A DNA stretch of 64,000 nt, from contig JAOYTL010000007.1 of the NCBI GenBank assembly GCA_025846845.1, forward strand, positions 124,001-188,000, written 5' to 3'. The translations under genes were made by a program, and so were the position numbers. Every line of letters begins with the position of its first letter. Within the stretch, counting starts at the first letter, position 1. Under the pieces are notes generated by a model. That model ran no database searches and was not told the DNA's origin. It worked only from the letters and a program-made list of their open reading frames with translations. Below, in pieces: positions 9,358 through 17,649 of the stretch. The stretch is from Alloboseaceae bacterium BT-24-1. Lineage in GTDB: Bacteria > Pseudomonadota > Alphaproteobacteria > Rhizobiales > Beijerinckiaceae.

Positions 9358-10373
9358 GACGGCTTCGCGCAGCCCTGGCCGCGACCCTGCTTTGCCTGGC
9401 TCCCGGCGCACAGGCCGCGCTGCCGGCCGGCGCCTGGGAGCTCTACCGCCAGAAATTCGTCACCGCCGAAGGCCGCGTCGTCGACGACGCCAATGGCAAC
9501 ATCAGCCATAGCGAGAGCCAGGGCTACGGCCTGCTGCTGGCCTGCCTCGCCGACGATCGCGGCAGTTTCGCCAGCATCCTCTCCTTCACCCGGACCGAGC
9601 TCCTGATCCGCGATGACGGCCTCGCCGCCTGGCGCTGGGACCCGAAGGCGAGCCCCCGCGTCACCGACATCAACAATGCCAGCGACGGCGACCTCCTGAT
9701 CGTCGAGGCCCTCGCCTGCGCCGGGACACGCTGGTCGATGCCCGCCTACACCACCGCTGCCCGCCAGATCGCCCGTTCGCTGGCCAAGGTCGCGCTCCTG
9801 AAGCGCGGTAGCGAAACCTGGCTGATGCCTGCGGCGAAGGGTTTTTCGGAGCAGGAACGGGCGGACGGCCCGGTGATCAACCCGTCCTATTGGGTGTTCG
9901 AGAGCTTCCCCCTCATTGCCAAGCTCACCGGCGATCAGGCATGGATGCAGGTGCAGGCCAGCGGGCTGAAGCTTCTCGACGACCTCGCCAAGCGGAAGAT
10001 CCCGGCAGCGGACTGGCTCTCGCTCAACGGCGAGCCGAAGCCGGCCGACGGCTTCCCGCCGCAGTTCGGCTACAACGCGCTGCGCATTCCGCTCTATCTC
10101 CTGCGGGCGGGCCTTGCCGACAAGCAGCGCCTCGAGCCGTTCCGCCAGGCCTGGGCGGGCGGCACCGCCGTGATCGACGTGCCGACCGGCAAACCGGCCG
10201 AACCGCTGCCGGATGCCGGCTACCGCATTCTTGCCGCGGCAATCGCCTGCGCGGTCGACCGCACCCCCGTTCCAGCCGAGCTCAAGACCTTCCAGCCGAC
10301 GGCCTATTATCCGTCGACGCTGCATCTGCTCGCCCTCTCGATGCTGAGCGAGAGGTATCCGCAATGCATGTGA
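9354..10373 (+). CDS. bcsZ: Periplasmic endo-beta-1,4-glucanase BcsZ (GH8)
   Basis: 339 residues with a signal peptide (MRRLRAALAATLLCLAPGAQA). It matches glycoside hydrolase family 8: GNISHSESQGYGLLLA near the N-terminus carries the catalytic Glu, WRWDP and NNASDGDLLI follow, and NPSYWVF is in the middle. BcsZ cuts nascent cellulose in the periplasm and is needed for normal fibre formation in several bacteria. The ATG at 9354 overlaps the bcsB stop and begins the signal peptide; a longer frame open from 8913 is only a shadow inside bcsB. The end overlaps the next start (10364), keeping the operon tightly coupled. Confidence 0.93.
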   Translation: MRRLRAALAATLLCLAPGAQAALPAGAWELYRQKFVTAEGRVVDDANGNISHSESQGYGLLLACLADDRGSFASILSFTRTELLIRDDGLAAWRWDPKASPRVTDINNASDGDLLIVEALACAGTRWSMPAYTTAARQIARSLAKVALLKRGSETWLMPAAKGFSEQERADGPVINPSYWVFESFPLIAKLTGDQAWMQVQASGLKLLDDLAKRKIPAADWLSLNGEPKPADGFPPQFGYNALRIPLYLLRAGLADKQRLEPFRQAWAGGTAVIDVPTGKPAEPLPDAGYRILAAAIACAVDRTPVPAELKTFQPTAYYPSTLHLLALSMLSERYPQCM

Positions 10374-12547
10374 AATCCGTGCTGATCGCGGTCGCGGCCT
10401 CGAGCGCCGCCTTCTACGGGCTGGGCCGCTACGGCCATAATCTGACATGGCCCGACGCACCATCGCCAGCTGTCCAGCAGGCGCTGGCCCAGGCTGAAAC
10501 AAAGCCGGATCCCGCTCAATCGACCGGAACCGTGCCGGGGTCGGCAGAGACCGAACTGGCCCAGGCCCCGGCAGGACGGCCGGGCTCGCCGCCATCGGCG
10601 CAGGCGCAGAAAGTCGACGAGACGGCGCTGCGCTATTTCGCGACGCAGGGCGACACCCGCCGCTACGAGGCGGAGCTCGCCCGGTTGCGCGCCCTTTATC
10701 CCGAGTGGAAGCCGCCGACCGACCTGACCTCGCCGCAGCCGACTGGCGATCCCGAGCTGGAGCGGATCTGGCGGCTGTTCGCCGAAGGCAAATATGGCGA
10801 AGCGCGCGCCGCGATCGGACAGCGCAGCAGCGCCGATCCGAGCTGGCAGGCGCCAGCCGATCTGATCGCCCAGCTCGACCGGGCCGAGGCCGGCCAGCGC
10901 CTGGCCAATGCCTCCAATGCCAGGCAATGGGAACAAGTGATCCGCATCGGCACCGAGACGCCGGCGCTCCTGACCTGCGCCAATGTCGACGCGCTCTGGC
11001 GCGTGGCCGAGGCCTTCGTCCAGACCGGCGCGCCGGAGCGGGCCCGCGACGCCTATGCCTATGTCCTGACCAATTGCACCAACCCGGCCGAGCGCGTCGG
11101 CACCCTGCAGAAGGCACTCGCCAGCCTGCCCGAGGCGCTGGTCGTCCCGCTGCTGGCGCAGGAACGGCAGAACGAATTCTCGGGCATCCGCGACGAGATC
11201 GCCCGGCGGCATGTCGGCAAGGCCGCCGAAGATCCGACCCTGACCGCAACGCCCGAGGAGATCCGGCGCATCGAGGCGCTCGCCAATGCGGCGACGACGC
11301 CGGACGATCCGATCCTGCTCGGCTTCTACAGCTTCCGCCATAACGAGCCGGCCAAGGCCGTGACCTGGTTCCAGATGGCGCTGGCGCGCAATGGCGGCGC
11401 CAAGGCCGCGGAAGGAGCCGTGCTCGCGCTCGGCGCGCTGCAGAAATACCAGGAGGCGGAAACCCTCGGCACGCAATGGCTCGAGGCCGGCCCGGCCAAC
11501 CGGAAAGCCTATCTCGACGTCGCGACCGCGCTGATCGCCCAGGAGCCGGCGCCCCGGCTCGAACGCGCCGTGATCGAGCGCATCGCCAAAACCGTGGGCG
11601 TCGACCGCTATGCGCCCGGCGGGGCCGCGCTCGGCTGGTATGCCTATAATTCCGGGCAGATCGCGCCGGCCGAGACCTGGTTCGAGACAGCCCTGTCCTG
11701 GGATCGCGGCTATGAGCCGGCCGCTTACGGCCTGGCACTCGTGCACCAGCGCCTGCGTGACCAGAGGGCCTTGCGCGCCATCATCGCCGAATGGCGCAGC
11801 CGTTCACCGCGGATCGCGGATCTGCTGAACCCGGCGCGCGGTCGTGCTCCCAGCGCAGTGCGCGAAGCCCGGCCCCTGCCCGAGACGAGTACGACGGCCC
11901 GGACGGTCCCGGCGCCCGAACCGGCCGAGCGGGCATCGCGCCGTGTCGTCCGCGCCGAACCTGCACCGCCGTCCCGCTACGAAGACGATAGTCCCGCCGT
12001 GGTCGTGGCACGCCGCCCGGCGCCCGAGCGCCCGCGCAGCGGTTCCTGCGGCGCCGGCACAAGCGGAGCCGCCGCGCTCCAGCGCGGCTGGTGCCTGCTC
12101 AACCTGAAGCGGCCGGCCGCTGCGGCAGAGGCGTTCGACGCGGCCCAGCGCAATGGCAACGCCCAGATCGCGGCCGATGCCGCGGCGGGCAAGGCCTATG
12201 CGAAACTGCAGCAGGGGCTGACGGGCGAGGCCAGCGCCGCGGCCGCGAGTGCCGCCCTGCCGCCGGCACGCCGCAAGGAACTCCAGACCCTGCTCCTGTC
12301 CGAGCGCTTCTACGCCCAATACGAGGCCAAGGACTTCAACGGCGCGCTGATCACGCTGGGCGAGCGGGCGCGCCATGCCTCCGAAAGCACCGACCTGATG
12401 CTGATGCGCGGCTGGTCCTATTTCAATCTCCGTCGCTTCGACGACGCCGCACAGGTCTTCCAGGCGCTTTACCGCGCCAATGGCTCGCCGCAGGCGATGT
12501 CCGGGCTGACAGCGATCCGGGACCTCACCCAGCGCAACCGATATTAG
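10364..12547 (+). CDS. TPR-repeat protein of the cellulose operon (BcsK-like)
   Basis: 727 residues. It has an N-terminal hydrophobic segment (VLIAVAASSAAFYGLG), then a long alpha-helical TPR array. A Pro/Arg-rich linker (about 500-570) precedes further TPR-like helices at the C-terminus (GWSYFNLRRFDDAAQVFQAL). This resembles the periplasmic TPR half of BcsC, but the roughly 300-residue C-terminal beta-barrel porin is absent. In alphaproteobacterial operons a TPR protein of this kind has been called BcsK. It probably scaffolds the periplasmic path of the glucan by binding partners. It overlaps bcsZ by 10 bp. I am sure of the TPR fold and operon membership, less sure of the name. Confidence 0.75.
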   Translation: MHVKSVLIAVAASSAAFYGLGRYGHNLTWPDAPSPAVQQALAQAETKPDPAQSTGTVPGSAETELAQAPAGRPGSPPSAQAQKVDETALRYFATQGDTRRYEAELARLRALYPEWKPPTDLTSPQPTGDPELERIWRLFAEGKYGEARAAIGQRSSADPSWQAPADLIAQLDRAEAGQRLANASNARQWEQVIRIGTETPALLTCANVDALWRVAEAFVQTGAPERARDAYAYVLTNCTNPAERVGTLQKALASLPEALVVPLLAQERQNEFSGIRDEIARRHVGKAAEDPTLTATPEEIRRIEALANAATTPDDPILLGFYSFRHNEPAKAVTWFQMALARNGGAKAAEGAVLALGALQKYQEAETLGTQWLEAGPANRKAYLDVATALIAQEPAPRLERAVIERIAKTVGVDRYAPGGAALGWYAYNSGQIAPAETWFETALSWDRGYEPAAYGLALVHQRLRDQRALRAIIAEWRSRSPRIADLLNPARGRAPSAVREARPLPETSTTARTVPAPEPAERASRRVVRAEPAPPSRYEDDSPAVVVARRPAPERPRSGSCGAGTSGAAALQRGWCLLNLKRPAAAAEAFDAAQRNGNAQIAADAAAGKAYAKLQQGLTGEASAAAASAALPPARRKELQTLLLSERFYAQYEAKDFNGALITLGERARHASESTDLMLMRGWSYFNLRRFDDAAQVFQALYRANGSPQAMSGLTAIRDLTQRNRY

Positions 12548-12617
12548 CGCCCGATCGGCGAAGACGGCGGAAACCGGCACAAGCCGGCTTGATCGACCCT
12601 GTCCGAGAGTGACATGA

Positions 12618-12959
12618 ATGCGCCTTGCAGTCCTTGCCACCATCGTCGCCGTCGCGACCACGGCCGCAGCCGCAGCGGAGCGGCTACCGTCCTTCCCGAA
12701 AGGCACGAGCTATCATGAGGCGCGGCAAAGCCTGATCGGCCTCGGCTACACCCCGGTCACGCTTCCCGGCGCCGACAAGTGCCATGCCGGGGACGAGCGC
12801 TGCCAGGGGCGCCCCGAAATGTCGTCCTGCTCCGGGACGGGCCTCGCCTATTGCAATTTCACCTGGCGCTCCAGGCGCGACATGCTGATCGAGATCACCA
12901 CGATCGGCGAAGGGATCAACAAGGTCCACGCCGTCCGCTGCCGGGCGAATTGCAGCTAG
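12618..12959 (+). CDS. Small cysteine-rich exported protein
   Basis: 113 residues. A signal peptide (MRLAVLATIVAVATTAAAAA) is followed by a roughly 93-residue mature chain with six cysteines (contexts KCHA, ERCQ, SSCS, AYCN, VRCR, NCS), which could form three disulfides in the periplasm. It lies 70 bp after the TPR gene on the same strand, so it may be the last gene of the cellulose transcript, but no sequence feature links it to cellulose. I do not recognise the family. Confidence 0.6.
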   Translation: MRLAVLATIVAVATTAAAAAERLPSFPKGTSYHEARQSLIGLGYTPVTLPGADKCHAGDERCQGRPEMSSCSGTGLAYCNFTWRSRRDMLIEITTIGEGINKVHAVRCRANCS

Positions 12960-13023
12960 AGCCAGCCGAATGATCGCTCCCTGTGGAAGCGAGGGCCGAC
13001 ACGGCGATGTCCGGAAAGGAAAG

Positions 13024-13099
13024 TGGTGCCGCAAGAGGGATTCGAACCCCCGACCCCCTCATTACGAATGAGGTGCTCTACCAGCTGAGCTATTGCGGC
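13024..13099 (-). tRNA. tRNA-Thr (anticodon CGU)
   Basis: Read on the minus strand this folds into a full cloverleaf. The acceptor stem is GCCGCAA/TTGCGGC, the D arm GCTC..GAGC, the anticodon stem CCTCA/TGAGG with loop TTCGTAA, and the T arm has TTCGAAT. The anticodon CGT reads ACG (Thr). The discriminator base is A and the CCA end is encoded (13024-13026). Confidence 0.95.
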
Positions 13100-13109
13100 G
13101 ACGGGTGGG

Positions 13110-13138
13110 GCTGTATCAGCCCGACCCCATTTTGACAA
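13110..13138 (-). promoter_or_regulatory. Candidate promoter of tRNA-Thr
   Basis: On the minus strand, TTGTCA (13138-13133) is separated by 17 bp from TACAGC (13115-13110). The predicted transcription start, about 7 bp downstream, falls just before the tRNA 5' end at 13099. Confidence 0.45.
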
Positions 13139-13451
13139 GGCGCAGATCGCTCGCCGATTTGCCGCCGGGTCACCCTGCCTAGGCATCATCAGGGGCGTTC
13201 CTCGCAGTTGACGAAGAGTCTGTGGCAAACGACGCCGCCATGGCGGTCGCCGCCGTCGGCCGCTCTCGGAACGAGGATCGAAGATCCTTGCATAAATGGA
13301 TCCGGCGCCTCGCAGCTGACGAAAATGACGTAAAGTCACTCGCCAAAAAACCTTCACTGAAGCAGTGTAGCGTTCTGCAACTTCCGGGTGCAGACCCTGT
13401 CAACATGACTATCCACGGCCGAGATCCGGCCAAGACAGCAAGGGGGATCTG
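13139..13451. other. Intergenic stretch before the EEP-family gene
   Basis: About 310 bp without a supported gene. A 16-base unit CCTCGCAGTTGACGAA at 13200-13215 recurs with one mismatch at 13308-13323. A ribosome-binding site AAGGGGG sits at 13440-13446 for the following gene. Confidence 0.5.
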
Positions 13452-14387
13452 ATGAGCTATCTACAAATCGCCAGCTGGAATATCGAGCACCTCGGCGGAC
13501 AGCCGCGGGCGCAACGCAAACAAAGCGCCTACGCTCTGGCGGATCACATCGAAATGTCCGGCATCGATGTGATCGCCCTGCAGGAGATTTATCTCACGCC
13601 GGAAGACGAAGAGCTCAGGCTTTCGCCGACCCAGCCGGTCATCGCCAGTCGAGCCACGACGAACCGGCGCAATTCCGACCTGGATATCGTCTGCTACCTG
13701 CTCGAAGAGCACCTCGACGACCCTTGGGCTTACCAGATTCTCCAGAACCGCCAGGCCGGCGACAAGTCACAGCTCTGCGCGGTGATGTGGAACACGAGGC
13801 GCGTCGCCCTCGACAGGGTGACGCCGCTCGACGTCTCGCATTCCGATGGAGGCGATGCACTCTGGGACCGCAAGCCGCATCTCCTCAGCTTCACCTCCGA
13901 GCACAAGATCTGGCGGCGCACCCAAGACGGCGAATGGCAGCAGATCGCGGAGAGGCGCCGGTTCAGCCTGGTGCCGCTGCACATGAAATCGAACTATGGC
14001 GGTGTAACGCAGAACCGCAAGGTTCGAGCCAAGGAGGCCGCGACGCTTTGCGCCGCACTGAACAGCCTCGCCGAGCCGTTCGACCCGTCGCTCATCCTGA
14101 TCGGCGACACGAACATTCTCAACAACGCGGAACCGGCGATCGAGACCTTCATCGACAACGGCCTGATCGACCTCAACAACAATGACAGCGCAACCTACTG
14201 GAGCCAGCAATACAACGAAGCCCCGTTCGATCGCGCTTTCGTCGCATCGGGCCGACTCGAATTCCGCTACACGCGGCAATACGTCATGCGCTCATCCGAC
14301 CTGACAGCCCACGACCGGTTCCTGTCCGACCACTACATGATCAAGATCAGCGTCAAGGACTATGTGGACGACGCCGACCCTCGCTAG
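13452..14387 (+). CDS. Endonuclease/exonuclease/phosphatase family protein
   Basis: 311 residues, no signal peptide. It carries the metal-dependent EEP fold signatures in order: SWNIEHLGG (Asn), a catalytic QEIY (Glu), a central PLHMKSNYGG (His), IGDTNI (Asp/Asn) and C-terminal SDHYMI (Asp-His). Such enzymes cleave phosphodiester bonds in nucleic acids, phosphoinositides or sphingomyelin, and the substrate cannot be told from sequence. The ATG follows a good Shine-Dalgarno (AAGGGGG). It stands alone between the tRNA-Thr gene and the convergent tyrA. Lower GC wobble in places hints at a different history, but this is weak evidence. Confidence 0.75.
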   Translation: MSYLQIASWNIEHLGGQPRAQRKQSAYALADHIEMSGIDVIALQEIYLTPEDEELRLSPTQPVIASRATTNRRNSDLDIVCYLLEEHLDDPWAYQILQNRQAGDKSQLCAVMWNTRRVALDRVTPLDVSHSDGGDALWDRKPHLLSFTSEHKIWRRTQDGEWQQIAERRRFSLVPLHMKSNYGGVTQNRKVRAKEAATLCAALNSLAEPFDPSLILIGDTNILNNAEPAIETFIDNGLIDLNNNDSATYWSQQYNEAPFDRAFVASGRLEFRYTRQYVMRSSDLTAHDRFLSDHYMIKISVKDYVDDADPR

Positions 14388-14451
14388 CAGACCGGCAAGC
14401 GGATTGTGCGGTTCGATATGGCGTGCCGGTGATCGGCCCGCCGACCCGCCC

Positions 14452-15396
14452 TCACCCCTTCTTCAGCTTCTCCGTCTCGGCCTTCTCCTGGCCGAGCGCG
14501 ACGATGCCGCGGCGGATGGTACGGGTGCGGGTGAAGTGCTTGTGCAAGGTCTCGCCGTCGCCATAGCGGATGGCGCGGGTGAGCAGCGCCAGATCCTCGT
14601 TGAAACGGCCGAGCATCTCGAGCACCGCCTCCTTGTTGGCGAGGAAGACATCGCGCCACATGGTCGGGTCGGAGGCCGCGATGCGGGTGAAATCGCGGAA
14701 GCCGCCGGCCGAGAACTTGATCACCTCCGACTGCGTCACCGCCGCCAGATCCTCGGCCGTGCCGACGATGTTGTAGGCGATCAGATGCGGCAAATGGCTG
14801 GTGATGGCGAGGACGAGGTCGTGGTGCTGCGAGCCCATCACCTCGACGATCGCCGCCATGCCCTCCCAGAACTGGCGGGTGCGGGCGATCGCGGCTTCAT
14901 CAGTGCCGGGCGGCGGCGTCAGGATGCACCAGCGATTGAGGAAGAGGCTGGGGAAGCCGGCATCGGGGCCGGAATTCTCGGTGCCGGCGACCGGATGGGC
15001 CGGGACGAAATGCACGCCCTCGGGCAGATGCGGCATCACCGCCTCGACCACCGCATGCTTGACCGAGCCGACATCCGACAGGATCGCACCCGGCTTCAGC
15101 GCCGCGGCGATCTCGGCGGCAACCGCGCCGCAGGCACCGACCGGCACGCAAAGCACGATATGGTCGGCGTCGCGGGCGGCCTCGACGGCGCTTTCGGCGA
15201 TCTCGTGACCGAGATCAAGCTCGCGCGCCCTACGACGGACATCGCCGTCGGTGTCGCTCAGCACGATATGGCCGGCGAGATTGAGCTCCTTGGCCGCATG
15301 CGCGATCGAGGAGCCGATCAGGCCGATGCCGATGATGGCGAGCCGCCCGAAGAGCGGCTCGTCGCGGCGCGGCGCGAAGCTCTCGGGAGCGCTCAC
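14452..15396 (-). CDS. tyrA: Prephenate/arogenate (cyclohexadienyl) dehydrogenase
   Basis: 314 residues with a GTG start that overlaps the hisC stop (GTGA). It has an N-terminal NAD(P)-binding Rossmann motif (IIGIGLIGSS) and conserved TyrA stretches such as LSDVGSVKHAVV, HPVAGTENSGPDAG and ITSHLPHLIAYN. It oxidatively decarboxylates prephenate or arogenate toward tyrosine. No ACT domain is present, so allosteric control by tyrosine through that domain is not expected. The frame is open further upstream into hisC, but homology begins just after the GTG. It is the last gene of a three-gene aromatic amino acid operon with hisC and the chorismate mutase. Confidence 0.9.
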   Translation of the reverse strand: MSAPESFAPRRDEPLFGRLAIIGIGLIGSSIAHAAKELNLAGHIVLSDTDGDVRRRARELDLGHEIAESAVEAARDADHIVLCVPVGACGAVAAEIAAALKPGAILSDVGSVKHAVVEAVMPHLPEGVHFVPAHPVAGTENSGPDAGFPSLFLNRWCILTPPPGTDEAAIARTRQFWEGMAAIVEVMGSQHHDLVLAITSHLPHLIAYNIVGTAEDLAAVTQSEVIKFSAGGFRDFTRIAASDPTMWRDVFLANKEAVLEMLGRFNEDLALLTRAIRYGDGETLHKHFTRTRTIRRGIVALGQEKAETEKLKKG

Positions 15397-16502
15397 GCGG
15401 CCTTGCCCAGGAACTCGGCCAGAGCCGCGACGACGAGGCGATTGGCCTCCTCGCTGCCGATGGTCATGCGCAGCGCGTCCGGCAGGCCATAGGAGGCGAC
15501 CGACCGCAGGATCAGCCCGCGCTGGCTCAGGAAGTCGTCGGCCTCCTTGGCGCTCTTGCCGGCACCCGCCGGGAAATGGATCAGGATGAAGTTGCCGACC
15601 GAGGGCGTGACGGTGAGGCCGAGCTTCTCCAGCTCGGCGGTCGTCCATGCGAGCCATTTGTCGTTGTGCTCGATGGCGGCGGCGATATGCGCATCGTCGG
15701 CGATCGCGGCGATGGCGGCCTCGATCGCGGCGCCGTTGACGTTGAAGGGACCGCGGGTGCGGTTCAGCGCATCGATGATGTGGGCGGGACCATAGGCCCA
15801 GCCGAGGCGCAGATTGGCGAGGCCATAGATCTTCGAGAAGGTGCGCGTCATCACGACGTTCTCGCTGGTCGCGACCAGTTCGAGGCCGGAGGCATAGTCG
15901 TTGCGCCGGACATATTCGGCATAGGCCGCGTCGAGCACGAGGAGGACATGCGGCGGCAGTCCGGCCTGCAGGCGCTTGACCTCGTCGAAGGGCAGATAGG
16001 TGCCGGTCGGGTTGTTGGGGTTGGCGAGGAAGACGATCTTGGTGCGCGGCGTCACCGCCGCGAGAATGGCGTCGATATCGGCCGTGAGATTCGTCTCGGG
16101 CACGACCACCGGCTTGCCGCCGGCGGCGAGGATGGCGATCTTGTAGACGAGGAAGCCGTGCTGCGTGAACACGCCCTCGTCGCCGTCACCGAGATAGACC
16201 TTGGTGATCAGCTGCAGCAATTCGTCCGAGCCGGTGCCGCAGACGATGCGGTTCGGATCGAGGCCATAGCGGCCGGCGATCGCCTCGCGCAGCTTCGTCG
16301 CCGAGCCGTCGGGATAGAGCTCGAGCTTGCCGGCGAGGCCGCCATAGGCGGCGATCGCCTTCGGGCTCGGGCCGAGCGGGGTCTCGTTGGAGGAGAGCTT
16401 GTGCAGCTTGACGCCGGCCGGGGCCGAGGACTTGCCGGGGACATAGGCCTCGATGTCGAGGACACCGGGGCGCGGGACGGGGCGGGGAGCGGGCAGAGCC
16501 AT
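15393..16502 (-). CDS. hisC: Histidinol-phosphate/aromatic aminotransferase
   Basis: 369 residues, PLP-dependent aminotransferase class I/II. It has LSSNETPLGPS at the N-terminus, VFLANPNNPTGTY in the middle, and the PLP-lysine in RTFSKIYGLANLRLGWA, all typical of HisC. The enzyme transaminates imidazole-acetol phosphate. HisC paralogues located beside tyrA often act instead on aromatic keto acids such as prephenate or phenylpyruvate, and that is the likelier job here given neighbours on both sides. The start lies 31 bp after the chorismate mutase stop. Confidence 0.88.
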   Translation of the reverse strand: MALPAPRPVPRPGVLDIEAYVPGKSSAPAGVKLHKLSSNETPLGPSPKAIAAYGGLAGKLELYPDGSATKLREAIAGRYGLDPNRIVCGTGSDELLQLITKVYLGDGDEGVFTQHGFLVYKIAILAAGGKPVVVPETNLTADIDAILAAVTPRTKIVFLANPNNPTGTYLPFDEVKRLQAGLPPHVLLVLDAAYAEYVRRNDYASGLELVATSENVVMTRTFSKIYGLANLRLGWAYGPAHIIDALNRTRGPFNVNGAAIEAAIAAIADDAHIAAAIEHNDKWLAWTTAELEKLGLTVTPSVGNFILIHFPAGAGKSAKEADDFLSQRGLILRSVASYGLPDALRMTIGSEEANRLVVAALAEFLGKAA

Positions 16503-16533
16503 GGGGCTGGACCTTGAGAGCGGCGTGAATTGA

Positions 16534-17367
16534 TCAGCGAACGGATTTGAAGGCGAAGCGGGCGGCGTGGCTGCCGATTTCGGTCAGCTCCTTGAGGCCG
16601 GCCGGCTCGAGCGCGCCGCGGATGGCCTCGATCGGAGTCTCGCCGGAAGCCGCCACCAGCAGCGCCAGATGCGAGCCGTCGGCGGCGCTGGCCGAGACCT
16701 CGGCGAGATGATGGGCAAGGCCATGGCGGAGCTGCTCCGACCAGCGCTCGACGCGGGCGGCATAGAGCACGATCTCGCGCACCGCGGCATCGGTCAGCGG
16801 CTTGGCGATGCAGTAGACCGGCGTGCCGGCGGGATGGTCGGGCCGCTCGATGAAGGGCAGGCGCGCGATGATCTTGGGCTGGGCGGGACCGATCAGGTCG
16901 CGCCACCAGACGCCGGCGCTGGCGCCCAAGTCCATGCGGAAGATGCCGAGATCACCGGCCGAGTCCGCCACCGCCTTGATCACGGCGCGCGCGTCCTCAT
17001 GCGTGACGAAAGGCACGGTGAAGCCGAAATGGAAACGGGCGCTGTCGCGCATCGCCACATCGCCGCCCGAGATGTCGGCATGAACCGAATAGTTCGCCTG
17101 CACATAGGTGAAGGTCGCGATGATGATGCGCCAGATGCTCTCGACCGTGTCGAGCGGCAGCAGGCCCTGATGGCGCAAGGCGAGACGCTTCATCATGTCG
17201 GCCTCGCGGCCGGGGCGGAAGGCCGAGCCGGACACTTGCGTCTTCTTGATCGCGATCAGCGTCTCGATGATCTGCGAGCGCTCCATCAGCAGGCCGTGCA
17301 TCGCCGCATCGATGCGGTCGATCTCGCTGCGCAGATCGGCAAGCGTGGTCGGTGCGGCTTCGGTCAT
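16534..17367 (-). CDS. Chorismate mutase (AroQ type) with uncharacterised C-terminal domain
   Basis: 277 residues. The first 90 or so form an AroQ-type helical chorismate mutase: LRSEIDRIDAAMHGLLMERS, then the KK near 43-44, R/E in FRPGREADMMKRL, and the C-terminal helix with VESIWRIII. The enzyme turns chorismate into prephenate. The remaining 180 residues lack the TRF and ESRP motifs of prephenate dehydratase, and I do not recognise an ACT domain. It is the first gene of the operon that continues with hisC and tyrA, supplying prephenate for them. Confidence 0.8.
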   Translation of the reverse strand: MTEAAPTTLADLRSEIDRIDAAMHGLLMERSQIIETLIAIKKTQVSGSAFRPGREADMMKRLALRHQGLLPLDTVESIWRIIIATFTYVQANYSVHADISGGDVAMRDSARFHFGFTVPFVTHEDARAVIKAVADSAGDLGIFRMDLGASAGVWWRDLIGPAQPKIIARLPFIERPDHPAGTPVYCIAKPLTDAAVREIVLYAARVERWSEQLRHGLAHHLAEVSASAADGSHLALLVAASGETPIEAIRGALEPAGLKELTEIGSHAARFAFKSVR

Positions 17368-17400
17368 GGGGCTTGACCAACCTCTAGAAGGAACAGCCTC

Positions 17401-17511
17401 CAGCCCTCATCCTGAGGAGCCGCAGAGCGGCGTCTCGAAGGATGCTCCAGAGCATGCTGGAGCACCCTTCGAGACGCGATCCTTTCGGATCGCTCCTCAG
17501 GATGAGGGCTG
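17401..17511. repeat. Palindromic intergenic repeat (CCTCATCCTGAGGAG type)
   Basis: Perfect 20-bp terminal inverted repeats: 17401-17420 (CAGCCCTCATCCTGAGGAGC) and 17492-17511. Inside lies a second inverted repeat, CGTCTCGAAGG (17431-17441) against CCTTCGAGACG (17466-17476). Repeats of this design are widespread between genes in Hyphomicrobiales. It lies between divergent chorismate mutase and metX. Confidence 0.85.
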
Positions 17512-17649
17512 AGGTTCGAAAGCCTCTTACGCGCGCTAAGCCGCCTTGGCAAAGCGCTCGCCACGCATCGCCGCGTTGACAGGCGGGAAGAGCCGCGCCA
17601 TCGGTAAAGTCCGCTATTACGAACGGACCGGGCGACAAGACAAATCCGA

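Noticed and set aside
9273..11738. 821-codon open frame on the minus strand over bcsZ and the TPR gene
   Set aside because: It is antisense to two clear genes, extremely Arg/Pro/Ala-rich and has no recognisable domain. Long antisense frames are expected in GC-rich DNA.
12960..13451. Genomic island or integrase site at tRNA-Thr
   Set aside because: No integrase, no duplicated tRNA 3' end within the window, and neighbours are normal genes.
16534..17367. Bifunctional chorismate mutase/prephenate dehydratase (PheA)
   Set aside because: The TRF and ESRP motifs of the dehydratase and a recognisable ACT domain are missing after the mutase part.
17512..17649. SAM-II or another SAM-sensing riboswitch before metX
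   Set aside because: I looked because such riboswitches occur at this position in alphaproteobacteria. The stretch lacks the conserved pseudoknot sequence elements I know.
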